From a virus: DNA of 34,175 nucleotides. The notes beneath the pieces were generated by a model. The model was not told where the DNA came from. It saw nothing but the letters and a program-made list of their open reading frames with translations, and searched no databases. Below, one piece after another: positions 5,758 through 14,868 of this stretch (position 1 is the stretch's first letter; each line of letters opens with the position of its first letter). Location of the stretch: the IMG/VR virus record IMGVR_UViG_3300032241_000056, positions 1 through 34,175 of that record; one strand, 5' to 3'. The position numbers and the translations under genes were made by a program.

Positions 5758-6002
5758 TTGCTTAAAAAGCCTTGAAATAAGTTGGCAAGAATACCGCCTA
5801 TAAGGGCAAATGCGCCACCTACAATCATCATTGTGCGCCAACCTCCATGAGCGTGTGCCAATGTCTCTTGAATTGACTGTAAAGCCTCTTTAACTTGTTT
5901 CATTTCTTCAACGATTTTGTCCATATCACCCTGTAAATGTTGAATATCATTTGCGTGGGTAGCTAATTCTCTAGCAGTAGTGATAGGGTCAATATCGCTC
6001 AT
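5754..6002 (-). CDS. Coiled-coil plus C-terminal membrane helix, XhlA-like
   Basis: 82 residues: an amphipathic coiled coil (about residues 10-52) and then one membrane helix (MMIVGGAFALIGGILANLF, about 58-76) with a short tail. This matches the layout of haemolysin XhlA-type holin-associated proteins. It is the second gene of the lysis cassette, coupled to the next membrane protein through ATGA. It probably assists or regulates hole formation. Confidence 0.72.
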   Translation of the reverse strand: MSDIDPITTARELATHANDIQHLQGDMDKIVEEMKQVKEALQSIQETLAHAHGGWRTMMIVGGAFALIGGILANLFQGFLSK

Positions 6003-6003
6003 T

Positions 6004-6183
6004 TTATTTCTTTCGAGCTATTGATTTTTTGGCAACAGTTTTCTTTGCGGCTACTTTTTTTACAGCTTTTTTGGTTTTTTCGGATTTTATAGGGAAAGAT
6101 TCCTCAACCAGTTTACCGATTTCCATATCAAACTTAGGCATATAGCCTAATTTGTCCATAATCCAAGTGAATGTAAAGTTCAT
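6004..6183 (-). CDS. Small protein with Lys-rich tail, 59 aa
   Basis: A 59-residue reading frame starting MNFTFTWIMDKLGYMPKFDM and ending in an alanine/lysine tail (KKAVKKVAAKKTVAKK) like those of histone H1-type DNA-binding tails. Its start overlaps the upstream tail-protein stop as TAATG (6183), and its stop is one base from the next start, so it is translated as part of the cassette. The first 20 residues resemble short proteins found beside phage holin genes. Function unknown; a membrane- or DNA-contact role is possible. Confidence 0.68.
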   Translation of the reverse strand: MNFTFTWIMDKLGYMPKFDMEIGKLVEESFPIKSEKTKKAVKKVAAKKTVAKKSIARKK

Positions 6184-6461
6184 TAGAAAGAGCCTCCATT
6201 GAGAGTGTAAGCGCCAGCAGTTAAATAATTAAGCGTAACCGCATCTTGAGGTAATGTAGGGTCTGCAAGATTATTAATTGCATTTCCATTTAAATTTAAA
6301 TTGCCACTCATCGGTGTTTGACCATCGGCAGATACAGATTGAGTTAATGCGTTGGCAATATCAGTAAGGGTGGTATTAGCCCATACTGAGCTAATAGTAG
6401 TACCCGTTACTACGGGATTACCCGAAGGTAAATTGTATTGACCTGAACCGTTGCGTGACAT
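6183..6461 (-). CDS. Small tail-fibre-type protein, 92 aa
   Basis: 92 residues. It begins MSRNGSGQYNLPSGNPVVTG, followed by TTISSVWANTTLTDIANALTQSVSADGQTPM, a module found at the front of many phage tail-fibre proteins. A short beta-helix-like stretch (MSGNLNLNGNAINNLADP) leads to the ending LNGGSF. It is only the head of a fibre, so it may be a stand-alone virion part or a fibre truncated to its base. It ends with the same NGGSF pattern as the large fibre at 21877-23427. Confidence 0.75.
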   Translation of the reverse strand: MSRNGSGQYNLPSGNPVVTGTTISSVWANTTLTDIANALTQSVSADGQTPMSGNLNLNGNAINNLADPTLPQDAVTLNYLTAGAYTLNGGSF

Positions 6462-8539
6462 TATTTATTCTCCTCTGGGGTTAATTCTGGCTTTTGAGCC
6501 ACATAACCACCTACTACACTATTAACAATACTTCTAGCCGCTTTTGAATCAGGCTTAACTTTGGCTAATTCATTTAATTTTTCTACTGATTTAGGGTCTG
6601 TTAGCATTTTAGCAAGCATTGCGCTGTTATTGCCTAATTCCCAAGCTTGAATTCCCTCTCTTGCCATTGTTGGCAATGATGTAACCCATTTTGCAAATGC
6701 GCCTTTACCACCAGATTCCATTTCTTGAGTAATCATATTATTAAAGCTAGTAGCAGACCCTGCTGGCATACGCTGTCCTTGGGCATCTAAAACTTCAAGC
6801 ATATTATTAAATCCACTCCAAGCTTGTTTTCCAGCGGAAGATTCTACTAATGCTTGTAAATTGGCTTTTTGGCCTTCGTTTCCGGTAATTTGAGACGAAA
6901 ACTTAGCGCCTCCAAATTGATTTTGCTTGCCTTGCAATGACTGGTTTGCCTCATTGAAAATACCTTCGAGGTTTTGGCGTGTCCAATCTGCTGCAATTGT
7001 TGGGTCTTTTCTGCGTAAAAGGTCAACAGTACGCTTAATATCATTCGGTGTAGTTGCTCTTGGAGCATTTGGAGAAAGAATATTAGACTGTTCTTTCATC
7101 ATGCTTTCTGGCAATCCTGTGCCTTCAGCAATAGCTCCAACTTGCCCTTGACGAATAGGATTCATTTGTTGGGTTTGAGCTGTTTGGAAATTTTTGTTTC
7201 CTTGAGCATAAGATGGAGATTTAGAAGATAAATATGACTCTAATTCTCGACTTCCAGCCCATGCATTTCCAGCTTTTGCTTTATCCAATGCGCCAGCAGT
7301 AGGATTTAAAAAATTACCATATTGAGCATCTAAATACACTTTAGCAGCTTGTAAAACTTCTGGGCTATTTGCTGGCATACTTTTAACGCCAGTGTAAGCA
7401 TTTGAAGTTACATGATTAATAGCATCTGCAATTGCTGGGTTTTTTACTAAAGCATTAACTTCGCCAGGCATAATAGGCAATACTTTACCTTCAGTAAGGT
7501 TTTGCATTTCATTAACGCCACGCTCATAAAATGGCTTTACACTTTCTGTAACACCTTTATCTGCTCCACGCAACAGATTTGCAGCAGCTTGTTGCAATCT
7601 TCCTGGAGTTGTAGATGAAGTTTGATTGGGACTTATTTCATTTAAAGCATTGCCAACCATTTGTGTATTGGCTTGTGGGCGATTTGCCATAAAATCACCC
7701 ATAATTGAGCCGCTTTCGCCCCTAGGTTGATTTTCTACATAACGCTGAATTGCTGGCAATTTGCTTGTACCCATTACTTGTGCAATGGCTTCTGCTCCAG
7801 TAATAGGAGAACCCAATTGATGCGACCTTGTAACCAATTCTTGAGCAGCATTAAGCTGTTCAGGTGTCATGTTACGCATTGCATTATTAACTACAGTAGC
7901 TGGAGTATTACGCATTGCATATAATTTTCCAGGTACAGCCATAGATGTCGCTGTAATGGCTTGTTCTGCTAATGGATTTGTAAATCCAGCAGATTTTCCT
8001 AATTCGTTTACTGCTCCACCAATTAAACCTTGCCCATAATTTTCTGCGCCAGCCCTTAAAACTGCTGGCAATGTTGTAGCTTTGCTAAATAACATTCCAG
8101 GAGTTCCTGCTTGTACAGCAAAATCAGCAGTTTTTAATATAGGAGTATTTGGCTCGTTTTCTGGCTTTAAAACATCGCGTTGCAATAAAAAATTGCTTAC
8201 AGGAGTAGCTCCTCTAGGGGCTTCTACATCATTGCCTTGAATTTTATTTTTTGCGTATTCGTACAATCTTTTATAGTTTTCGGGCGCACCAATAACCATA
8301 TCGCCAATGTTTGCAACGCTTTTAATTGCGCTTTGACCAAGAACAGCAGGAATATTGCGTTCATTTGCTTTTGGATTTAACAAACTTTCATGTTGACCAG
8401 CCTCCATAGATGCTTGCTTATTACGCAACATCATTTGGTCTAAATCAGCTTTAGTTGTTCCTACTGGCACATTTGTGACAATAGTTCCATCTGGCATTTT
8501 TACATCCATTACTGGACTAACTGTGACTTCTCCTGCCAT
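6461..8539 (-). CDS. Large internal/ejection-type virion protein, 692 aa
   Basis: 692 residues, the second-largest protein here. Near the N-terminus is MPDGTIVTNVPVGTTKADLDQMM, a short module common in phage structural and internal virion proteins. The rest is helical and rich in Ala, Asn and Gln, with no catalytic motif seen. It is followed by the fibre-like gene and preceded by three other low-complexity virion proteins. This is where podoviruses encode proteins ejected into the cell with the DNA. The ejection role is inferred from position and composition. The ribosome site is AAGGAC. Confidence 0.7.
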   Translation of the reverse strand: MAGEVTVSPVMDVKMPDGTIVTNVPVGTTKADLDQMMLRNKQASMEAGQHESLLNPKANERNIPAVLGQSAIKSVANIGDMVIGAPENYKRLYEYAKNKIQGNDVEAPRGATPVSNFLLQRDVLKPENEPNTPILKTADFAVQAGTPGMLFSKATTLPAVLRAGAENYGQGLIGGAVNELGKSAGFTNPLAEQAITATSMAVPGKLYAMRNTPATVVNNAMRNMTPEQLNAAQELVTRSHQLGSPITGAEAIAQVMGTSKLPAIQRYVENQPRGESGSIMGDFMANRPQANTQMVGNALNEISPNQTSSTTPGRLQQAAANLLRGADKGVTESVKPFYERGVNEMQNLTEGKVLPIMPGEVNALVKNPAIADAINHVTSNAYTGVKSMPANSPEVLQAAKVYLDAQYGNFLNPTAGALDKAKAGNAWAGSRELESYLSSKSPSYAQGNKNFQTAQTQQMNPIRQGQVGAIAEGTGLPESMMKEQSNILSPNAPRATTPNDIKRTVDLLRRKDPTIAADWTRQNLEGIFNEANQSLQGKQNQFGGAKFSSQITGNEGQKANLQALVESSAGKQAWSGFNNMLEVLDAQGQRMPAGSATSFNNMITQEMESGGKGAFAKWVTSLPTMAREGIQAWELGNNSAMLAKMLTDPKSVEKLNELAKVKPDSKAARSIVNSVVGGYVAQKPELTPEENK

Positions 8540-8548
8540 TTTTAGTCC

Positions 8549-9712
8549 TTATTTCAAAGAGTTATAGTCAATTACATTATTGCTTGATGGCGTTACATTT
8601 CCAGGTGTCATTGGATTCACTTGGAAATAAGGAGCAAAAGCTTTAGTTTCTGGATTTTGACCCATAACTTGCAATCTTTGTTGATGTGATTGAATTTGAT
8701 AATTAGCTGCTCGTTTAGCTGCATTAGAAAGTTGCTGTAACTCAATAGGAGTCAAGCTAACATTTCCAGACATAGCTTTTTCAGCAATATTGCTTTCAGA
8801 ATTAGAAATAGCACCTTCGCCATGCATTTGTTGACGACCAGATAATGTTAATTTAGCTAAGTTTTGAACCAATTGCTGTGTATTTGCTAATTTTTCTGCA
8901 TCATTAGCGCCACCAGCGCCAATTGTTGTGGCTATTTGAGCTAATGGTAAACGCACATTAGCACCAGGGCCGCTAATAATATTGCCAGATTTAAGAGCTG
9001 TATCAATTTGATTAGCAGCATCAATAGTTTTCATTGCGCCTGTTGCTTGATTCATAGAGTTGGTCATCATTGGGCCAATTTGTTCAGCCAATGACTTTCC
9101 AGTGCTTACGCTTACATTTGTAGCCCCAGAACGCTTTAATTGCATCATATATTGAGTTGCAGCAGCAGATTGTTGGGGTGTCCATTGCGCTGTGTCTGAT
9201 GGCAAATTAAGGGCTTTTTGAGCAATACTTAATTCTGCGGGAAGTTTTGCACCACCAGATGCTAATGGTGCGTATTGACCTGTTCCAAAGTTTAATTGTT
9301 GTAATGTTTCTCCTTCGCCAAGCTTTTGTGGCGCAGCCATGCTGTATGCAGCTTTTTGTAATTCTGATGGTGCATATTGGCTTGTTCCAGCAGCAAAACG
9401 CTCTTGTGGACTAGCAGCATTTGCATATTTTTGTATTGCTTCTTGTTGTTTTCCACGCAAAGCTTCTGCCAAGGCTTGTTGTTTGTTTTCGACATTATGG
9501 CTTAAATAAGCACCAGCAGCAGCATTAAACAAAGGTTGTAACTGTTGCGACCAAGATGGAGCTACATAACGCCCAGAAATAACTTGTCCTGTAGGCTGTT
9601 GCGTACTGTTTTGAGTAAGCAAGTCTGCCATTTGCTGTTGGCGTGATAATGCCATAGCCTGTGGGTCAGTAGCTAATAGTGTTTGGTCAGTTAATGCTGC
9701 GGGCTGTGCCAT
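8549..9712 (-). CDS. Internal virion protein candidate, 387 aa
   Basis: 387 residues, Gln/Ala-rich and mostly helical, with short low-complexity linkers. No signal peptide, membrane helix or enzyme motif is seen. It sits in a run of four structural genes (6461-11799) between the GNAT enzyme and the lysis cassette. Composition and position suggest an internal core or ejected protein. No family is recognised. AGGAAATATC precedes the start. Confidence 0.68.
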   Translation of the reverse strand: MAQPAALTDQTLLATDPQAMALSRQQQMADLLTQNSTQQPTGQVISGRYVAPSWSQQLQPLFNAAAGAYLSHNVENKQQALAEALRGKQQEAIQKYANAASPQERFAAGTSQYAPSELQKAAYSMAAPQKLGEGETLQQLNFGTGQYAPLASGGAKLPAELSIAQKALNLPSDTAQWTPQQSAAATQYMMQLKRSGATNVSVSTGKSLAEQIGPMMTNSMNQATGAMKTIDAANQIDTALKSGNIISGPGANVRLPLAQIATTIGAGGANDAEKLANTQQLVQNLAKLTLSGRQQMHGEGAISNSESNIAEKAMSGNVSLTPIELQQLSNAAKRAANYQIQSHQQRLQVMGQNPETKAFAPYFQVNPMTPGNVTPSSNNVIDYNSLK

Positions 9713-9720
9713 GATATTTC

Positions 9721-10731
9721 CTATTGATTCTGATTGTAATAAAGCAGACTAGCTAATTTTAACGCAGTTGGCGTAGTTGTTAGTCGTGAACCTTCAATTG
9801 GTACTGCTTGAGAATTTGGCAAAAAGCTTGATTGATAATTTACTGTTGGCAATGATTGTGTAGCATTTTTTTGCGTTGCAGCACCTAAGTTTTTAATAGC
9901 TGTAGCTAATTGTGTTGGATTTGGCAATGTATTGGAAAGCGATGATGCCGCAGTAGAGCCATTTAAACCAATAGAAGAAGCTTGTATAGGATTTCCCAGC
10001 CAATCTGTAGCTGGTAATCCATTTGCTCCTAATTGATAGGCAACTCCAATATCTCCACCACCAGCAAGACCTGTGCCTAATACAGTATTTGGGGCTAAAG
10101 CAGCAGATAATCCTGTTCCAGCGCCAGCATTTGCGCCAGCAGCGGGTAATGCAGGGTTTAAGCCGCTTATTCCACTTAATCCAGCTCCAGTAGCTGCACC
10201 TGTTGATGTAGTGCCAGCAGCACTTAAATCAGCTCCTGTACCAGCAGCAATAGATGGGTCAACTGCAATAGCTGAACCTGTTGGTACTGTTAATCCTGAA
10301 GTAGAGCCTCCAGTAAGAATTCCTGTAGAGCCACCAGTTCCACCTGTTAAACCAGTTCCGCTAGATGCAACATCAGATGCAACAGTAGATGGGTCTAAAC
10401 CAGCAGCCGCAATAGTTGAATCTGATAATGTTCCCGAATCTGCTGCGGCTAATAATGTTGGGTCTGTAATACCAGCGGCTAAGAGTGCAGCGCCACCAAC
10501 AGTTGCCCAGCCACCTGGGATTGCATTATTTACAGCAGAATCTACTGAAGCCAATCCGCTTCCAATTGCTTGAACTCCAGAATCAACAGCGCCAAGCAAT
10601 CCACCTCCACTACCATCTGTTCCTAAAGCTGATGAAATTGGGTCTGTAATAGCTGAAATAATGCCGCCACCCCCTCCAAAAGGAGTGCGTCTTAAGTCCC
10701 AAGTCCATCCGGAGTGTTTACTTTTAAACAT
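9721..10731 (-). CDS. Gly/Ala/Ser-rich virion protein, 336 aa
   Basis: 336 residues starting MFKSKHSGWTWDLRRTPFGGGGG, an N-terminal pattern that recurs in phage virion proteins beside tail genes. Most of the rest is Gly/Ala/Ser/Thr low complexity, with many GTG, GLSG and ATG-type repeats. It starts directly after the stop of the Q/N-rich neighbour. The composition could allow membrane contact or passage through the tail tube, but this is inference. The reverse strand is open over 166 codons because of the bias. Confidence 0.7.
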   Translation of the reverse strand: MFKSKHSGWTWDLRRTPFGGGGGIISAITDPISSALGTDGSGGGLLGAVDSGVQAIGSGLASVDSAVNNAIPGGWATVGGAALLAAGITDPTLLAAADSGTLSDSTIAAAGLDPSTVASDVASSGTGLTGGTGGSTGILTGGSTSGLTVPTGSAIAVDPSIAAGTGADLSAAGTTSTGAATGAGLSGISGLNPALPAAGANAGAGTGLSAALAPNTVLGTGLAGGGDIGVAYQLGANGLPATDWLGNPIQASSIGLNGSTAASSLSNTLPNPTQLATAIKNLGAATQKNATQSLPTVNYQSSFLPNSQAVPIEGSRLTTTPTALKLASLLYYNQNQ

Positions 10732-11799
10732 TTATAAACCTATAGAACTCAATATAGAAGGTGCTGTTGCTGATATTGCGCTAGAACCTAAACCAAATAA
10801 ACCGCTTGTAAGGTTTGTGGATTGACCAAGCGCAGCGTTATTGGCGGCAATTTGAGAATTTTGAGTAGATTGTGTAGCAGCGTTGTAATCAGGGCCAGTA
10901 GTAGCAGTCTGATTGTAAGGTGTAATATAACCAGGATTGGTAGCAGAATTAAACCCAGCCAACTGCTGTAATGGGTTGTTATATGCAGCCAAATTCTGTG
11001 TGTAATTGTTTTGCAACGCAGAGTTATTTGCTTGTTGACCTGTAACAGCGTTTGCAAATCCTTGTTGAGCATATTGATTGTTTAAACCAAGATTTGCTAA
11101 TTGATTTTGATTTTGTTGGGTCAATGCAGAGTTGTTTGCATTTTGTGTTGCAACACCTTGATTTACTAAATTATTTTGTACATTTGCGCCAGTTAATGAA
11201 GCTTGTGCAAGCAAGTTGTTTTGATTAATTGCTTGTAATTGCATTGCATTGTTATATGCTTGTGTTCCTGGCTGAATACCTTGTTGAGCTAATGAATTAG
11301 TCAACTGTTCGTTTTGTTGATTTAATTGAGGCTGTAAGCTGCTCATTACATCTTGAGTGGCTTGATTCCATCCTTGCAAACCTGTTCCACCAGCATTAGA
11401 TTGTAATGTAGGAGCATTACCCATTGTTTGAAAATTAGGGTTATTAGCATTTAATAATTGATTTTGAGTTGTTGCTACTCCAAATGGAGAAGCACTAGCA
11501 TTAATTACATTTGAGGAAATGTTTTGCAAGCCTGATTGCAAACCATTATTGAGCGTTTGATTTGCAGAATAAATTGGGTTTCCGTTAGCATCTGTGCCAG
11601 TTTGAGCATAATTTAAATTTGCATAAGGTGTAGATTGATTTACACGATTAGCAGAAGTAGCGGCTTGCGCTCCAGCAAGGTTTCCAAGTGCTGTTTGTTG
11701 AGCAGCTTGAATATAAGGACTATTTGTATTTGCATACGGGTTACTTGAACTCGTAGCATTTTGTCCTGCATTAGAAAAAACACCTGTACCAGCACCCAT
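10732..11799 (-). CDS. Gln/Asn-rich virion protein, 355 aa
   Basis: 355 residues with extreme Gln and Asn content (for example NQQNEQLTNSLAQQG and TQQNQNQLANLGLNNQYAQQ), few charged residues and a hydrophobic C-terminus. It begins MGAGTGVFSNAGQ after a good AAGGAGATAG ribosome site. It is adjacent to other internal-type virion proteins. Such sequences often form extended helical bundles in phage ejection or tail-needle proteins, but no family is identified. Its heavy use of Asn codons fits the phage carrying its own tRNA-Asn. Confidence 0.7.
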   Translation of the reverse strand: MGAGTGVFSNAGQNATSSSNPYANTNSPYIQAAQQTALGNLAGAQAATSANRVNQSTPYANLNYAQTGTDANGNPIYSANQTLNNGLQSGLQNISSNVINASASPFGVATTQNQLLNANNPNFQTMGNAPTLQSNAGGTGLQGWNQATQDVMSSLQPQLNQQNEQLTNSLAQQGIQPGTQAYNNAMQLQAINQNNLLAQASLTGANVQNNLVNQGVATQNANNSALTQQNQNQLANLGLNNQYAQQGFANAVTGQQANNSALQNNYTQNLAAYNNPLQQLAGFNSATNPGYITPYNQTATTGPDYNAATQSTQNSQIAANNAALGQSTNLTSGLFGLGSSAISATAPSILSSIGL

Positions 11800-11809
11800 T
11801 ACTATCTCC

Positions 11810-12199
11810 TTATGCCCATTTACAATATTCTGGGCGCATTTCCAAAATTACCAAATCTCCCTCATCGTGCGCATCGGAAATTGTGGCAACATCTCGAAAA
11901 CCAAGGTGTCGGTCTAGTTTTAGGGCTTTTTCATTATTCCCTGCTACTGTGCCAATTATAACCTTTAATTTCAGTATGTTAAAAGGGTAATTAAATACCT
12001 CTTTTAAGAAACTTTTGGTTGCCCAATGATGCCCTTCGCCATGCACATGAATACAGCAAGATTTACCGAAAAAATTACAATACATTACTACTGCTCTGAT
12101 TTTTCCATCAATTACATTGCCTAAATAATAAGCGCCACTAACTTGTGGCAAATTATTTCCAGCCCATTTTTTAAGCAATTCTTGATTAGTTTCAATCAA
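11810..12199 (-). CDS. GNAT-family N-acetyltransferase
   Basis: 129 residues from a TTG start at 12199. GGAGG lies 5 bases upstream, and TTGA joins start and previous stop, which is far better than the upstream ATG at 12241. The body follows the GNAT plan: strands IRAVVMYCNF and CIHVHGEG, then VIIGTVAGNNEKALKLDRHLGFRDV, which is the usual acetyl-CoA-site and C-terminal NxxAxxLxxxLGF region. It should transfer an acetyl or acyl group to an unknown target. Small GNATs between tail genes are known in podoviruses; the substrate here is unknown. Confidence 0.78.
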   Translation of the reverse strand: MIETNQELLKKWAGNNLPQVSGAYYLGNVIDGKIRAVVMYCNFFGKSCCIHVHGEGHHWATKSFLKEVFNYPFNILKLKVIIGTVAGNNEKALKLDRHLGFRDVATISDAHDEGDLVILEMRPEYCKWA

Positions 12200-13965
12200 A
12201 GAACGCCTCCAGACTCCATTACATAATCTGTAGAAGCCCAATGAAAATCAATACCTTGCGATGCAACAGCCATATTTACCGATGCAGCAAAGCCAATTCC
12301 TTGTACTCCTTGCCAAACCTTAGTAGTAACATATCCACCGCCCCAGTTTTGCACATCCCATTTACCAGAATCCCATGTTCCTACATTCAATAATGCAGGG
12401 TTAAAAGATAGCTGTCCTGTGGGTAATTGGGTATCAAAATCCACATTAATATTGCATAAAACGGCTGGAATACCATTATCTGATTGAATAATAGGTCGAA
12501 TAAGGGTAAATCGTTTTAATTGTCCTGGCTTATCAAAATAAGAATATGCTTGCTGTGCATTTCCTACAATATTTGAGCCATTATCGGAGTTTCCTGTCCA
12601 AAAATGGTAAACAACTCCATCTCCACCACAATACATTTCTTCGTATAGCAAATTCCAGCAAGTTACGGGGATATTGGTAAAGTTAGCCCATGCTTTTGTA
12701 ATGGTGTTCATTACAAATTGCTGTGTTCCGTTGCTATCAGGCACATTAATAAGCAACATGGTTTCTTTGGCAAAATAAATAATCTGCCAACCAAAATTGT
12801 TTGAATACAGGTCAATTTCTTGGTTAATTTCACGAGAAATTTTATCTGTCAAGAAAACCCTAGGATTTAATCGGTCAGATTGCAATGTTGCAGACAAAGG
12901 CACAAGGCCGTCTTGCATTAAAAGGAGCATATCAGCGCCCCACTTATAGAAGCATCTGCGATTAAATACAAATCCTAATTGCCAAACACCAACTAAAGCC
13001 CATTTTGTTGAGTCCGATGGGTCAGAGCCTTGATAAACAATAACTTCACCCATATTGGTGACAAAAACAGCATAATCATTTACACCATAGCCACCGTCAA
13101 TTGTCCATGTACCCATTGCCTGTACATAGCCACCATTGCGAGCAATACCGCCTAAATCTACATAATTAGCAGCGCCAGCAATAGCATTAATTCCTAAGTA
13201 ATAGACTTTTAATGAGTTATTGGCGCAATAATATAAGCGATTTTGATATAAATTAACATTAACAAATGTGCTTGGGTCAACCCCAGTAATTCCTAAAACT
13301 GTATAAGAACCAACGGTTGTAGCGTTAGAACCTGGCGTTGTCGCCATTTTGTAAGTAAATGTAGTTGTTCCGGTGACTGTAATGACATAAGCGCCATTGT
13401 ATTGAGTTGGTGTAGCACCCGATATAACTACTTGATTGCCTGTTACTAGACCATGTGCAGAAGCGGTAGTAACAGTTGCTGTTAAATTGCCTGTGCCGCC
13501 TTCTGTGATTGAGCTAATGGTTTGAACAGTGGTGGTATTGGCTACTTTAATCCAATTTGTGCCATCATAAAGAAGTGGTGCATCTACGCCATTAACAGCA
13601 GATAAGTAATATCCACCCACATTTGATACATTGGTAAACTGTAATTTATCATTAGTAATGCTGGAATACGCAACGCTTGCCGTACCTTGATTTGTGCAGT
13701 TGTAAATTTTTGTGCCAGAGCAAGCAAACATTTGCTCATTGCTTGGCGAGTTATAAGTCATTAATGTGTTTACTTGACCTGTAATGCCTGTTGACCAAGT
13801 TTGATAACCATTCCTTAGTTGTACATCAGTAGGAGTTGGGAAAAAGTTGGTTAAATTCACCGCATCCGTAACTGGCATATTTGCAAGCGAATCTCTTGCG
13901 TTCCAGCCCCCAATAGGAGCTGGTATAGAAGTAGTTGTAGCGGTGTTTTGCTTTGCAATTGCCAT
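12196..13965 (-). CDS. Tail tubular protein B-like (nozzle) protein
   Basis: 589 residues. The opening, PAPIGGWNARDSLANMPVTDAVNLTNFFPTPTDVQLRNGY, and the beta-rich repeats with many aromatic residues match the large tail protein encoded beside the gp11-like adaptor in many podoviruses (T7 gp12-like role). A Thr-rich Ig-like insert (GTGNLTATVTTASAHGLVTGNQVVISGA, about residues 157-186) is embedded. The start overlaps the preceding stop as TAATG without a ribosome site, so it is probably made by re-initiation after the adaptor. It would form the tail nozzle. Confidence 0.78.
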   Translation of the reverse strand: MAIAKQNTATTTSIPAPIGGWNARDSLANMPVTDAVNLTNFFPTPTDVQLRNGYQTWSTGITGQVNTLMTYNSPSNEQMFACSGTKIYNCTNQGTASVAYSSITNDKLQFTNVSNVGGYYLSAVNGVDAPLLYDGTNWIKVANTTTVQTISSITEGGTGNLTATVTTASAHGLVTGNQVVISGATPTQYNGAYVITVTGTTTFTYKMATTPGSNATTVGSYTVLGITGVDPSTFVNVNLYQNRLYYCANNSLKVYYLGINAIAGAANYVDLGGIARNGGYVQAMGTWTIDGGYGVNDYAVFVTNMGEVIVYQGSDPSDSTKWALVGVWQLGFVFNRRCFYKWGADMLLLMQDGLVPLSATLQSDRLNPRVFLTDKISREINQEIDLYSNNFGWQIIYFAKETMLLINVPDSNGTQQFVMNTITKAWANFTNIPVTCWNLLYEEMYCGGDGVVYHFWTGNSDNGSNIVGNAQQAYSYFDKPGQLKRFTLIRPIIQSDNGIPAVLCNINVDFDTQLPTGQLSFNPALLNVGTWDSGKWDVQNWGGGYVTTKVWQGVQGIGFAASVNMAVASQGIDFHWASTDYVMESGGVL

Positions 13966-14867
13966 TATGTACCGTAGCCTGTATCTGGAATGTTAGCCCA
14001 ACCAATAAGAACTTTGGATGGATTAGGAGCAAATGACAGGTTAGGTGCGCCTTTGTCATTGGCTTTAGCAATAGACAAATAACGGTTGTAATCGGCTGTT
14101 AAAGTGGTTGTATCAAAGCCTTTAACTTGGAAATATTTAAGCTTGGTATATAGCACCATAATACGGCTATCAAAGAAAGTCGTATCGGTGTCATTTTGGA
14201 AATACTGCAAAGATGTACCGGTAGCTGATTCTGCCCATGCGTTTGAGCGATATTCAAAGCCTAAATATTCTTGGGTATTCATTGGAGGCCATATTTGGAA
14301 TGTATTTCCTAATATTCTCCAGCGTACACGAGGGCCAGTTGAGATATAACCAGACTTTAGCCATTGCCATTGCTGTGCATCTTCAGGGCCGAGCATCTCC
14401 CAGTGCTTTGTTTTATCCCATTGTGTGCGGTCTGCAATGGTTTCAAAGTCACTAGGTAAATTGTATTCTGTTTGAGCAAATAAAACGCTATTTGTGCCTG
14501 TTAAAGAGGCTTCTTGACTCATTACAACTGTATGGGCATCAACTACTTGTGACACATAAGTATCTTGATTTACATTGTAGCCAGTAATAGACCATTGAGG
14601 TGTAAGCCCTGTTGTAGAGCTTACGCTGGTTAATGTATAGCTTCCTTGCGTAGAGGTTGCAGTCGCATTAAGGAATTGGGTATAAAAACGATACTCCTTC
14701 TGTATAGCTTGCCAATCGTATTCTTTGAGCAATTCATAGCCAGCACCATTCATCAATGCCAAAATTTGTTGGACATCGGTAGATGGATTACCAATTACAT
14801 AGGTTGGTACTGCTAAATTTAGCTCTGCGGTGACTTGCTGTACAAGCTGGAGCATCGTTTGGGACAT
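13965..14867 (-). CDS. Tail tubular protein A-like (adaptor) protein
   Basis: 300 residues. The N-terminal MLQLVQQVTAELNLAVP...VQQILALMNGAGYELLKEYDWQAIQKEYRF is the helical start of phage head-tail adaptor proteins of the T7 gp11 type. A beta-rich centre and a helical C-terminal region (YTKLKYFQVKGFDTTTLTADYNRYLSIAKAND) follow. It should join the portal to the tail nozzle encoded next. It begins two bases after the stop of the preceding gene. Confidence 0.8.
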   Translation of the reverse strand: MSQTMLQLVQQVTAELNLAVPTYVIGNPSTDVQQILALMNGAGYELLKEYDWQAIQKEYRFYTQFLNATATSTQGSYTLTSVSSTTGLTPQWSITGYNVNQDTYVSQVVDAHTVVMSQEASLTGTNSVLFAQTEYNLPSDFETIADRTQWDKTKHWEMLGPEDAQQWQWLKSGYISTGPRVRWRILGNTFQIWPPMNTQEYLGFEYRSNAWAESATGTSLQYFQNDTDTTFFDSRIMVLYTKLKYFQVKGFDTTTLTADYNRYLSIAKANDKGAPNLSFAPNPSKVLIGWANIPDTGYGT

Positions 14868-14868
14868 A

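Noticed and set aside
10073-10573. 166-codon plus-strand frame
   Set aside because: Antisense to the Gly/Ala/Ser-rich virion protein; the Pro/Val/Ala-rich product is an artefact of codon bias.
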